From positions 1-62,316 of the forward strand of contig CANSDP010000011.1 of assembly GCA_947645675.1 (NCBI GenBank): 62,316 nucleotides of DNA, written 5' to 3'. The position numbers were made by a program, and so were the translations under genes. The notes under the pieces were generated by a model. The model saw only the letters and a program-made list of their open reading frames with translations. It had not been told where the DNA came from and searched no databases. Source of the DNA: an uncultured Bacillota bacterium. GTDB lineage: Bacteria > Bacillota > Clostridia > Oscillospirales > Oscillospiraceae. Of this stretch, positions 8,456-17,248 are shown piece after piece; position 1 is the first letter of the stretch; the number at the start of each line of letters is the position of its first letter.

Positions 8456-9394
8456 ATGGCCTACCAGCTGCGGGAGATCAACCGGCGCGTTCAGGGTGAC
8501 GTGACGGAATTTCTGGCGGAGTGCGACAAGAGCTATGCCCAGCGGGTGTCCCTGGCGGCGGATAAGATCCTCTCCAACCTGGAGCGCAGTCCCATTGTGC
8601 TGCTGTCGGGGCCGTCGGGGTCGGGAAAGACCACCACGGCGCTGAAAATTGCCGAGGAGCTGCGCCGCCGGGGAGTCAACTCCCACGCGGTGGCGATGGA
8701 CGACTACTTCCTCACCCCAAACCCGGCCACCGCCCCCCGTACCCCGGAGGGGAGCATCGACTATGAGTCCCCCCTGTGCCTGGACATGGACCTGCTCAGC
8801 GACCACTTTGCCGCCCTGTCCCGGGGGGAGGAGATCCTGGTCCCCCGGTTTGAGTTCGTCCGCCAGATGCGCAATGACAGCCTGGGCACCCCCCTCCGGC
8901 TGGAGAAAAACGAGATCGCCATTTTTGAGGGCATTCACGCCCTCAACGACCAGATCGCTGGCCGCCACCCGGAGGCCGCCAAGCTGTATATCTCCGCCCG
9001 GTCCAACGTGAACGAGGGGAACGCCCTGCGCTTCAAGGGCACCTGGATGCGGCTGACCCGCCGGGCCGTCCGGGATTACAGCTTCCGGGGCATGGAGGTG
9101 GCCCGGACTCTGGACATGTGGGCCAACGTCCGCCGGGGGGAGAAGCTGTATATCTCCCCCTTCAAGAGCAAGGCCGACATCATTTTCGACTCCTCACTGC
9201 CCTATGAGGTGCCTGTGATGAAGCACTACGCCCTGCCCATCCTCCAAAGCGTGCCGGAGGAGAACGAACGCAGGGAGGAGCTGCTGGACCTGGTCCGGGC
9301 CTTTGAGCACTTTCAGGGGATCGACCCCCGGCTGGTGGCCGGAGACTCCCTCCTGCGGGAGTTCATCGGCGGCGGGAGCTATCAATCCCACTGA
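8456..9394 (+). CDS. Uridine kinase-like nucleoside kinase
   Basis: The 312-residue protein carries a Walker A loop GPSGSGKTT near 51-59 and the MDDYF motif typical of the uridine kinase/phosphoribulokinase family. The N-terminal 45 residues are an added segment also found in clostridial relatives. It probably phosphorylates a nucleoside or similar small molecule in the cytoplasm. AAAGGAG precedes ATG 8456. It follows hemZ by 27 bases and precedes the amylase by 22, so all three could share a transcript. Confidence 0.85.
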   Translation: MAYQLREINRRVQGDVTEFLAECDKSYAQRVSLAADKILSNLERSPIVLLSGPSGSGKTTTALKIAEELRRRGVNSHAVAMDDYFLTPNPATAPRTPEGSIDYESPLCLDMDLLSDHFAALSRGEEILVPRFEFVRQMRNDSLGTPLRLEKNEIAIFEGIHALNDQIAGRHPEAAKLYISARSNVNEGNALRFKGTWMRLTRRAVRDYSFRGMEVARTLDMWANVRRGEKLYISPFKSKADIIFDSSLPYEVPVMKHYALPILQSVPEENERREELLDLVRAFEHFQGIDPRLVAGDSLLREFIGGGSYQSH

Positions 9395-9416
9395 TCCTAA
9401 AGATGGAGTGATGCCA

Positions 9417-11264
9417 ATGCACTACAGACCCACGTACGATTCCCGGGACCTGCGGTATAAGTCCCCCTACGGGGCGGTGGCCTCGGGTACGCCGGTAGCC
9501 TTCACTCTCCGGCCCGGGCGGGCGGAGGGCTTCTCCCACGCCAGCGTCACCGCCCGGTTTGAGAGCCGGATGAACGAGATTGTTGTCGCCAAAATGCCCT
9601 GGCAGGGCCACGACCTGGGCCAGGATATCTTCTTTGTGGAGCTGGACACCGCCGGCTATGTGGGCCTGATCTGGTACTCCTTCCGGCTGGAGAAGCTGGA
9701 CGGCCGCACCCAGGACCTGGGCCCCTATCAGCTCACCGTCTACGACGGGGAGGAGGAGGTCCCCAGCTGGTTCGGCGAGGGGGTCACCTATCAGATCTTC
9801 CCCGACCGCTTCTGCCGCAGCCGGGTCCCTGACCCGGAGGGACTGGTGGGGGGGCGCACCATCCATGAGCGCTGGGAGGAGCCCCCTGAGTTCCGCCCCG
9901 ACCAGTATGGGGAGATCCGCAACCGGGATTTCTTCGGCGGTGATTTCCAGGGGATCATCGACAAGCTGGACTATTTGAAAAGCCTCGGGGTGGAAACCAT
10001 CTATCTCAACCCCATTTTCGAGGCGGCGGAGAACCACCGCTACGGCACCGCCGACTATGGCCGGGTGGACCCCATGCTGGGCACCAACGAGGACTTCTCC
10101 CGCCTGTGCGGGGAGGCCCACCGGCGAGGCATGCGGGTGATGCTGGACGGAGTATTCAACCACACCGGCTATGTCAGCCGCTACTTTAACGGCGACGGGT
10201 TCTACCCCGACACGGGGGCCAAGCAGAGCCAGGACTCCCCCTACCGCCCCTGGTTCAACTTCACCCAGTGGCCCCAGAAATATGAGAGCTGGTGGGGCAT
10301 TTATTCCCTGCCCGCCGTCAATGAGAACGACCCCTCCTATCAGGACTTCATCTTTAACGGTCCGAACAGCGTGGTCCGCCAGTGGCTGCGGGCCGGAGCG
10401 GACGGCTGGCGGCTGGACGTGGCCGACGAGCTGCCTGACAGCTTTGTCTCCGGCATCCACCGGGCCGCCCGGGAGGAAAAGCCTGACTCGGTGGTCATCG
10501 GCGAGGTGTGGGAGGACGGCTCCACCAAGGTGGCCTACGGCGTGCGCCGCAAGCATATCCTGGGGGGCCACTGCGACGGGCTGATGAATTACCCGCTGCG
10601 CTGCGCGATCCTCTCCTATTTCCAGGGGGGCAAGGCGGAGGCCTTTGTGGAGGGAATGGAGACCATCCGAGAGAACTACCCCGCCTTCGCCTTCTACTCC
10701 GCCATGAATTCCCTGGACACCCACGACACCCCCCGCTTCCTCACACTCATGGGGGCCGGCGGGGAGTCTCGGGACCAGAGCAAGGAGTGGCGGGCCAAAT
10801 TCCGCCTGTCTCCCCGCCAGCGGTTCCGGGGACATCAGCTGCTGAAAACCGCCGCTCTGCTGCTGTACTGCTTCCCCGGCTCCCCCACGGTGTATTACGG
10901 TGATGAGGCGGGCCTGGAGGGCTTTGAGGACCCCTTCAACCGCCAGACCTACCCCTGGGGCCGGGAGGATCAGGAGCTGCTTGCCTGGTATCAGGCCCTG
11001 GGCCGTCTGCGGAGGCGTCACCCCGCCCTGCGCCGGGGCGCTATCCGCTATGTCTGCGGAAAAGGCCCTCTGCTGGCCTTCCTCCGGGAGACGGAGGAGG
11101 AGCGGCTGCTGTGTGTATTCAACGCCGGCGGCGAGGAACAGCGCCTCGCCGTGGAGGAGGATCAGCCCCACCCCCTGCTGGGTCAGGCCGGACTGCTCCA
11201 CCGGGAGGACAGCTGTGAGATCACACTCCCTCCCCGCTCCGGCGCGGTGTTTGAGCTGGAATAA
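9417..11264 (+). CDS. GH13 alpha-amylase / neopullulanase-like enzyme
   Basis: This cytoplasmic glycoside hydrolase family 13 enzyme has about 615 residues and no signal peptide. A CBM34-like N-domain (about 1-120) precedes the barrel, which opens VTYQIFPDRF. The catalytic nucleophile lies in GWRLDVAD near 333, the acid/base in IGEVWE near 363 and the third carboxylate in LDTHDTPR near 437. The architecture fits maltodextrin or cyclodextrin hydrolysis. ATG 9417 has GATGGAG at good spacing; ATG 9411 in the same frame is also possible. A longer reading frame to 9303 only overlaps the kinase gene. Confidence 0.9.
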   Translation: MHYRPTYDSRDLRYKSPYGAVASGTPVAFTLRPGRAEGFSHASVTARFESRMNEIVVAKMPWQGHDLGQDIFFVELDTAGYVGLIWYSFRLEKLDGRTQDLGPYQLTVYDGEEEVPSWFGEGVTYQIFPDRFCRSRVPDPEGLVGGRTIHERWEEPPEFRPDQYGEIRNRDFFGGDFQGIIDKLDYLKSLGVETIYLNPIFEAAENHRYGTADYGRVDPMLGTNEDFSRLCGEAHRRGMRVMLDGVFNHTGYVSRYFNGDGFYPDTGAKQSQDSPYRPWFNFTQWPQKYESWWGIYSLPAVNENDPSYQDFIFNGPNSVVRQWLRAGADGWRLDVADELPDSFVSGIHRAAREEKPDSVVIGEVWEDGSTKVAYGVRRKHILGGHCDGLMNYPLRCAILSYFQGGKAEAFVEGMETIRENYPAFAFYSAMNSLDTHDTPRFLTLMGAGGESRDQSKEWRAKFRLSPRQRFRGHQLLKTAALLLYCFPGSPTVYYGDEAGLEGFEDPFNRQTYPWGREDQELLAWYQALGRLRRRHPALRRGAIRYVCGKGPLLAFLRETEEERLLCVFNAGGEEQRLAVEEDQPHPLLGQAGLLHREDSCEITLPPRSGAVFELE

Positions 11265-11271
11265 AACAAAA

Positions 11272-11304
11272 GGGCCGGGACGGTTTCATCAACCGTCCCG
11301 GCCC
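11272..11304. terminator. Bidirectional terminator
   Basis: GGGCCGGGACGGTT (11272-11285) pairs perfectly with AACCGTCCCGGCCC (11291-11304), flanked by A- and T-rich ends. It serves the converging amylase and sensor-kinase genes. Confidence 0.85.
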
Positions 11305-11325
11305 TTTGCGCTTTCACGGGCTGGG

Positions 11326-14300
11326 TCAACGGATATGCTGGCGGAGGGCACTTATAAAGCACTGAATGTCCAGCGGCTTGGCAATGTGGTCATTCATACC
11401 GCTTTTCAGCGCGGCCGCCTTGTCCTCCTCAAGAGCGTTGGCCGTCATGGCGATGATGGGCAGGGTCTTTACGTCTGCCCTGGACAGAGCGCGGATGGCA
11501 CGGGTGGCCTCATAGCCGTTCATAATGGGCATCTGAACATCCATCAGCACCGCGTCGTAGTAGTGCTCCGCAGACCGGGTCACCATATCCACCGCGTCGG
11601 TGCCGTCAGGGGCGCACTCCACCGTGAAGCCGCTCTCCGTCAGGATAACCTCGGCGATCTCACGATTCAGCTCGTTGTCCTCTACCAGGAGGACCCGCTT
11701 GCCGGTGAAGTCCTCTTCCTGCCACAGGGCCTTGCTCTCCTCCTTGGGCCCCAGGTGGTTGGCGGCCAGGAGGGCGGCCTTCAGGTCGGACATGAAGAGG
11801 GGCTTGGCGCAGAAGGCGGTCACGCCCGCCGCCTTGGCCTCCTCCTCAATGTCGGTCCAGTCATAGGCGGTGAGAATGATAATAGAGGCGTCGTCCCCTA
11901 CGGCGGCGCGGATGCGCCGGGCGGTCTCCACGCCGCTGGTCTCCGGCATCTGCCAGTCCACGATGTAGGTGTGATAGGGGTCCCCGTCCTCCCGGGCGGA
12001 CCTGGCCCGGTAGGCGGCTTCCCGTCCGGAGGTGGTCCACTCCGAGCGCATACCGATGGATTTCAGCATTTTGCTCACGCTGTCGCAGACGTTGAAATCG
12101 TCGTCCACCACCAGGGACCGCAGGCCCTCCAGCTCCTTGATCTGCTCGGCGTTCTTCTCCACGTCCTGGAGCTTCAGGGACATGGATACCGTGAAGGTAC
12201 TGCCCTTCCCCGGCTCACTCTCCACCGTGATGGTTCCGCCCATCATGTCGATAATGTTCTTGGTGATGGCCATGCCCAGGCCGGTGCCCTGGATACCGCT
12301 GCGGGTGGTGGTGGTCTCCCGCTCAAAGGGCTCAAAAATGTGCTGGACGAACTCCGAGGACATCCCGATGCCGTTGTCCTTGATGACGAAGGTGTAGTCC
12401 CCCCAGCCGTGGCGGAAGGTGGTGCTCTGGATGATGCGGAAGGCGACCGTCCCGCCGGCGGGGGTGTATTTCACCGCGTTGCTCATCAGGTTGATGAAGA
12501 TCTGATTCAGCTTCAGGGGATCGGCAATGACATCCTCGTTCTTGACCTCGAAGGTGTCAATAAACAGGTCCAGCTGCTTGGCCTTCACCTGGGGCTGAAT
12601 GATATTCACCAGGTTGTGCATCAGCTCGGAGATGTTGCACTCCTGCTCATGAATCTGCATTTTGCCGCTCTCAATGCGGCTCATGTCCAGAATCTCGTTA
12701 ATCAGGCTGAGGAGATGGTTGCTGGAGGACAGAACCTTTTGCAGGCAGTCACGGACCTGGTCCCGGTTTTCAATGTGACTGGCCGCGATGGTGGCAAAGC
12801 CGATGATGGCGTTCATGGGAGTGCGGATATCGTGGCTCATGTTGGACAGGAAGGTGGTTTTGGCCTGATTGGCGTGCTGGGCCTGCATCAGGGCGTCCTG
12901 GAGGGCCTGGGTCTGCTCCCGCTGCTTTTTGACCTGCTCGGTGATGTCCCGGGAGACCACCATAGCGATCAGGTCTCCAGCGCTGTCCCGGGTCATGATG
13001 AAGGACTGCCGGACGCATGTCTGCCCGCCGCCCCGGCCTGCCTGGCCCCAGTAGTCCACATCCACCTCGGCCAGGCCCTGCTCAAACTGCCGCTTGAGGT
13101 AGTCCACGTTGACCATCCTGTCGTAGTCCTCCACAGACTCGGGGAGGACGTATTGCCTCCAGGCCTCAAAGCACTGGGAGGCGGCGCAGGGGGCGCTCAG
13201 TCCCACGCTGGACAGCATGGAAATCTGCCGCCCATTCATGGTGCAGAAGATATCCTGTTCAACCAGGTCCCGGGTCAGGTTGCACTCAAAGTTGCTCAAC
13301 GCGCCGGACAGAATGGCAATGCGGTACTGCCGCTCCTTCCGGTTCATAACGGCCCGCTCCTTCTGCTCCCGGAGCTCCCGCTGCTTCAGCTCGGTGATGT
13401 TCTGGCGGACATACAAAACTCTGGAGGCCCTGCCCTCCTTCCGCTCCAGACAGACGGCGATAAGGTGCTCCCACTCGGGCTTGCCGGCGCGGGTGACGTG
13501 GCACTCATAGGTGAGGGTGTCCTGATCGGCCAGAATCTGGGCCAGGTTGTCGGTGGCGAAGAACCGGCGGAAGTCCTGCTTCCCCTCCTCCTCGATGATG
13601 TCGCTGCTATGTACATCCAGAAATTCGGAATAGGCCCCCTCCATCGCCAGGTTATTGCTCAGCGGCCTGACGCCCGCCATGTAGGAGTACCGGCCCGACT
13701 CCAGATCCAGCGTGAGATACCGGGAGGAAAACAGGGTGTTCAGGCCCTTCAATACGTCGCCGAACCGCCGGTTCTCCGCCTCCAGGAGCTTTCTGCGCCG
13801 CCGGGAGCCGACCACCAGGAAGGTGACATAGACGGCAAAGAGGACAAGCAGGACCACCTCCAGCATCACGCCGGCAAAGTTGGCGTTGCGCACCATGGCC
13901 TGGGTGATCTCCCGGGGGAAGGTCTTGACCAGAACATAGTCGTGCTCCGGCAGATACATCACGCTGAGGTTGTCGGTCAGACTGCCCCCGCCGCAGATGA
14001 AGGAGTCAGAGCCGCCGTTCTGGAACACGGCCCGGGCGGCGGCGGCGGTGTCTCCGTCAATGACCTTACCCTCCTCCAGCAGGGCCAGAAGCTCCCCCTC
14101 ATACTTGCCGCCGCTGGAGCTGGCGATGACCTGGCCGTCAGTCATACAGAGGAAGGTGTCGGAGGCCGTGCCGAAGTAGGTGGTGTACAGGGCGCTCTTC
14201 AAATAGCTCTCCGCCGTGTAGGAGCCCCGGAGCACGCCGATAATCTCCCCCTGAAAGCGCACGGGGGTATAGAAGCTGATCCGGGCCCCGTACACCCCGT

Positions 14301-14730
14301 CGGCGTAGGGCACGTCGAAGATGACCGACACGCCGTGCTTCCCCTCCAGGCCCCGGAGGTAGTAGTCCCGGTCGGAGGAGTCAAAGGACCGGCCGTTGGA
14401 GTCGAAGGTAATCCCCCGCAGGTCGGTGAAGCGGACCAGGTCAAAGTCGGAGTTGTTTTCCATATCCTTAAGCCGGGCGGTGTTTACCGTCGGGGCAGTC
14501 AGCGTTGTTTCCAGGAAATGGGAATACGTGCTGATGAGGTCCTGGGCGCTGCGGAATTCGTCGTCAATGCGCTGGGCGGTCTGACGCATCGCGTCTGCGG
14601 CATAGGTCCGGTTCTGCTCCTTGATCCGCGCCTGGTTCTGCATGGTGTAGGCATAGAACAGGACCAAAATCGCGGCCAGAAACAGGAACGCGTACAGGAT
14701 AGGCTCAAAAGGCTTTTTCGTCTTTTCCAT
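11326..14730 (-). CDS. Hybrid sensor histidine kinase with two receiver domains
   Basis: The protein has about 1134 residues. A membrane segment near 10-30 and a second near 285-308 flank a Cache-like extracellular sensor. PAS-like repeats follow, then HisKA with the phospho-acceptor His in SHDIRTPMN near 633. The ATPase has N, G1 (DNGIGMS) and G2 (GTGLGMAI) boxes. Two receiver domains follow, with phospho-acceptor Asp in YIVDWQMP near 924 and VLMDVQMP near 1063. No output domain or partner regulator is next to it, so phosphotransfer probably goes elsewhere. GGAG precedes ATG 14730; ATG 14745 and TTG 14763 are upstream alternatives. A 27-codon upstream frame (14705-14788) overlaps the start. 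Confidence 0.9.
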   Translation of the reverse strand: MEKTKKPFEPILYAFLFLAAILVLFYAYTMQNQARIKEQNRTYAADAMRQTAQRIDDEFRSAQDLISTYSHFLETTLTAPTVNTARLKDMENNSDFDLVRFTDLRGITFDSNGRSFDSSDRDYYLRGLEGKHGVSVIFDVPYADGVYGARISFYTPVRFQGEIIGVLRGSYTAESYLKSALYTTYFGTASDTFLCMTDGQVIASSSGGKYEGELLALLEEGKVIDGDTAAAARAVFQNGGSDSFICGGGSLTDNLSVMYLPEHDYVLVKTFPREITQAMVRNANFAGVMLEVVLLVLFAVYVTFLVVGSRRRRKLLEAENRRFGDVLKGLNTLFSSRYLTLDLESGRYSYMAGVRPLSNNLAMEGAYSEFLDVHSSDIIEEEGKQDFRRFFATDNLAQILADQDTLTYECHVTRAGKPEWEHLIAVCLERKEGRASRVLYVRQNITELKQRELREQKERAVMNRKERQYRIAILSGALSNFECNLTRDLVEQDIFCTMNGRQISMLSSVGLSAPCAASQCFEAWRQYVLPESVEDYDRMVNVDYLKRQFEQGLAEVDVDYWGQAGRGGGQTCVRQSFIMTRDSAGDLIAMVVSRDITEQVKKQREQTQALQDALMQAQHANQAKTTFLSNMSHDIRTPMNAIIGFATIAASHIENRDQVRDCLQKVLSSSNHLLSLINEILDMSRIESGKMQIHEQECNISELMHNLVNIIQPQVKAKQLDLFIDTFEVKNEDVIADPLKLNQIFINLMSNAVKYTPAGGTVAFRIIQSTTFRHGWGDYTFVIKDNGIGMSSEFVQHIFEPFERETTTTRSGIQGTGLGMAITKNIIDMMGGTITVESEPGKGSTFTVSMSLKLQDVEKNAEQIKELEGLRSLVVDDDFNVCDSVSKMLKSIGMRSEWTTSGREAAYRARSAREDGDPYHTYIVDWQMPETSGVETARRIRAAVGDDASIIILTAYDWTDIEEEAKAAGVTAFCAKPLFMSDLKAALLAANHLGPKEESKALWQEEDFTGKRVLLVEDNELNREIAEVILTESGFTVECAPDGTDAVDMVTRSAEHYYDAVLMDVQMPIMNGYEATRAIRALSRADVKTLPIIAMTANALEEDKAAALKSGMNDHIAKPLDIQCFISALRQHIR

Positions 14731-14901
14731 CTGACTCCGGCACATACCGCCTCGTCCGGCCAAGGCCAGTAAGCGGTGAGCGCGCCATCCCGCCTCCTTT
14801 ATACAAGCTGTTCAATTTGAATAATGAATTATAGCATTAAATTGTCCTCCCCGTCAATAGCGAAAGCAGGGAGATTGCCCCTCCGGCGGGGAGGCTCCAT
14901 A

Positions 14902-14929
14902 TTGATAAATGGACAGGATATGGTATAAT
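14902..14929 (+). promoter_or_regulatory. Promoter of the MalY/PatB gene
   Basis: TTGATA (14902-14907) and TATAAT (14924-14929) are 16 bp apart, 22 bases before ATG 14952. The region 14789-14901 between the divergent genes is AT-rich and otherwise featureless. Confidence 0.6.
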
Positions 14930-14951
14930 CAAGGGAAAAGGAGCGTTCGAT

Positions 14952-16163
14952 ATGAAATATGATTTTACCACCGTATTAGACCGCCGGGGGATGGACGCCC
15001 TGGCGGTGGATTCCCTGGGCGCGTCCCCCGGCGTTTCCCCTGGCGCCCCCAAGGAGGGCTTTGACCCCATCCCCATGTGGGTGGCGGACATGAGCTTTCC
15101 CGCCTTCCCCGCCATTCCCGAGGCCATCATCCGCCGGGTCCAGCACCCGGCCTACGGCTACTTCTCCCCCTCCCAGGCGTATTACGACGCCATCTCCGCC
15201 TGGCAACGGGACCGCCACGGAGTCACCGGCCTGGGGGCGGAGCACATTGGCTATGAGAACGGGGTGCTGGGGGGCGTAATCACCGCGCTGAACGTGTTCT
15301 GCTCCCGGGGCGACCGGGTCCTGGTCCACTCCCCCACCTACATTGGCTTTACCAAGAGCCTGACCAACTGCGGCTACAAGATCGTCCACAGCCCCCTGTG
15401 TCAGGACGAGGACGGGGTGTGGCGGATGGACTTTGAGGACATGGAGGCCAAGCTGGCCCGGGGCGGCATCCACGCCGCCATCCTCTGCTCCCCCCACAAC
15501 CCCTCCGGGCGGGTGTGGGAGGGCTGGGAGCTGGAGCGGGCTATGGCGCTCTTTGAAAGGTACGACGTGCCGGTGGTCTCCGACGAGATCTGGTCCGACC
15601 TGGTCCTCCCCGGCTTCCGGCACATCCCCACGCAGACCGTCTCCCCTGACGCGCGGCGGCGGACAGTGGCCCTGTACGCCCCCTCCAAGACCTTCAATCT
15701 GGCGGGGCTGGTGGGCAGCTACCATGTGGCCTATGACGTCCGCCTCCGGGAGCGGCTGGCGAAGGAGAGCTCCCTGTCTCACTACAACTCTATGAACGTG
15801 TTGTCTATGCACGCCCTCATCGCCGCCTACAGCCCCGAGGGGGGCGTCTGGGTGGATGAGCTGCGTCAGGTGCTGGCGGGGAACATCGGCTTCGCCCTGG
15901 ACTTTATAGAGACGCATTTCCCCGGCGTGGAGGCCGCCCGGCCCCAGGGGACCTATATGCTCTTTCTGGACTGTACCCGCTGGTGCCGGGACAGCGGCAG
16001 GACCATCGACCAGGTGCTCCAGGCCGGCTGGGACGTGGGGGTGGCCTGGCAGGACGGACGGCCCTTCCACGGCCCCTGCCACATCCGGATGAATCTGGCC
16101 CTCCCCCTGTCCCGGGTGGAGGAGGCCTTCCGGCGGCTGAAGGAATATGTATTCACCAAATAA
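14952..16163 (+). CDS. MalY/PatB-family cystathionine beta-lyase (PLP aminotransferase fold)
   Basis: This is a fold-type I PLP enzyme of 403 residues. MWVADMSFPAFPAI near the N-terminus is characteristic of the MalY/PatB branch, and the PLP lysine lies in SKTFNLAG near 246. Family members cleave cystathionine or cysteine to release ammonia, pyruvate and a thiol. A 10-residue Pro/Gly-rich insertion follows the first 20 residues. GGAG precedes the ATG. It is followed after 21 bases by galM, with which it may be co-transcribed. It is cytoplasmic and has no regulatory signature beyond the promoter. Confidence 0.9.
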   Translation: MKYDFTTVLDRRGMDALAVDSLGASPGVSPGAPKEGFDPIPMWVADMSFPAFPAIPEAIIRRVQHPAYGYFSPSQAYYDAISAWQRDRHGVTGLGAEHIGYENGVLGGVITALNVFCSRGDRVLVHSPTYIGFTKSLTNCGYKIVHSPLCQDEDGVWRMDFEDMEAKLARGGIHAAILCSPHNPSGRVWEGWELERAMALFERYDVPVVSDEIWSDLVLPGFRHIPTQTVSPDARRRTVALYAPSKTFNLAGLVGSYHVAYDVRLRERLAKESSLSHYNSMNVLSMHALIAAYSPEGGVWVDELRQVLAGNIGFALDFIETHFPGVEAARPQGTYMLFLDCTRWCRDSGRTIDQVLQAGWDVGVAWQDGRPFHGPCHIRMNLALPLSRVEEAFRRLKEYVFTK

Positions 16164-16184
16164 AAGACAGGAGTGTGACCCGAT

Positions 16185-17195
16185 ATGGGAAGGAAAAACA
16201 GAATTTTTGGACACATGCCCGACGGCACAGCGGTGGAGGAGGTTGCCCTCAGCGGCGGCGGACTCTCCTGCGGCGTCATCACCTATGGCGGGGCCCTGCG
16301 GACCCTGACCGTCCCGGACCGGGCGGGGAGGCCGGTGGACGTGGTCCTGGGGCTGGACACCCTGGAGGACTACAGGGCCCAGGATAAATTCCTGGGGGCG
16401 CTGGTGGGCCGGTACGCCAACCGCATCGGCGGCAGCCGCTTCGCCCTGGAGGGCCGGACCTACCCCCTCCCGGCCAACGACGGGGCCAACCACCTCCACG
16501 GGGGACCGGAGGGCTTTGATAAAAGGGTCTGGACCATCCGGGGGCAGACCGATTCCTCAGTGACCCTGTCCCTCCTCAGCCCCGACGGAGAGGCGGGCTA
16601 CCCCGGGGAGCTGGCGGTCACAGCGGTCTATGCCCTCCGGGACGGCGCTCTGGAGATCTCCTACCGGGCCGAGGCCACGGAGACCACCCTCTGCAATCTG
16701 ACCAACCACGCCTACTTCAACCTGTCCGGCCACGACAGCGGCCCGGTTGACGGGCACAGCGTTCAGGTCCTGGCCGACCGGTACACCCCCGTGGGGGCCG
16801 GCCTGATTCCCACCGGGGCGGTGGAGACGGTGGAGGGCACCCCTATGGACCTGCGGACCCTCCAGCCCCTGGGGGAGCGGGAGTTTGACCACAACTGGGC
16901 CGTCAGCGGCTGGGACGGGGCGCTCCGCCCCGCCGCCCGGGCCTGGTCCCCGGACACTGGCATCGCTATGGAGACCCTGACCACCCTGCCCGGCATCCAG
17001 TTCTACACCGGAAACTTCCTGGACGGCTGTCCCGCCGGCAAGGGGGGCGCTTCCTACGTCAAGCACGGGGCCTTCTGCCTGGAGACCCAGTTCTTCCCCG
17101 ACTCCCCCAACCAGCCCAGCTTCCCCAGCGCCGTCCTGGCCAAGGGCCAGACCTATATGAGCAAAACGGTTTACCGTTTCTCCATTCAGAAATAA
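16185..17195 (+). CDS. galM: Aldose 1-epimerase (galactose mutarotase)
   Basis: GalM interconverts alpha and beta anomers of galactose or glucose before phosphorylation. The 336-residue length is standard. GRYANRI, the NDGANHLHGG motif with its catalytic His, LTNHAYFNL and the FCLETQFFPDSPN region with its catalytic acid are all present. The frame starts MGRKNRIFG after AGGAGTG. It converges on galT-galK across a strong terminator, so the Leloir genes form two facing units here. Confidence 0.93.
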   Translation: MGRKNRIFGHMPDGTAVEEVALSGGGLSCGVITYGGALRTLTVPDRAGRPVDVVLGLDTLEDYRAQDKFLGALVGRYANRIGGSRFALEGRTYPLPANDGANHLHGGPEGFDKRVWTIRGQTDSSVTLSLLSPDGEAGYPGELAVTAVYALRDGALEISYRAEATETTLCNLTNHAYFNLSGHDSGPVDGHSVQVLADRYTPVGAGLIPTGAVETVEGTPMDLRTLQPLGEREFDHNWAVSGWDGALRPAARAWSPDTGIAMETLTTLPGIQFYTGNFLDGCPAGKGGASYVKHGAFCLETQFFPDSPNQPSFPSAVLAKGQTYMSKTVYRFSIQK

Positions 17196-17199
17196 TATA

Positions 17200-17232
17200 C
17201 GCCGCCGGAACGGTTTTTTCGTTCCGGCGGCG
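17200..17232. terminator. Bidirectional terminator between galM and galT
   Basis: CGCCGCCGGAAC (17200-17211) pairs with GTTCCGGCGGCG (17221-17232) around a T-rich loop, between the two converging genes. Confidence 0.8.
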
Positions 17233-17248
17233 CGTGTTTTGGAGTGGG

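Noticed and set aside
10900-14772. A 1290-codon plus-strand open frame through the sensor-kinase gene
   Set aside because: It is antisense to a clearly recognisable hybrid kinase and crosses the terminator at 11272; composition is typical of antisense shadows.
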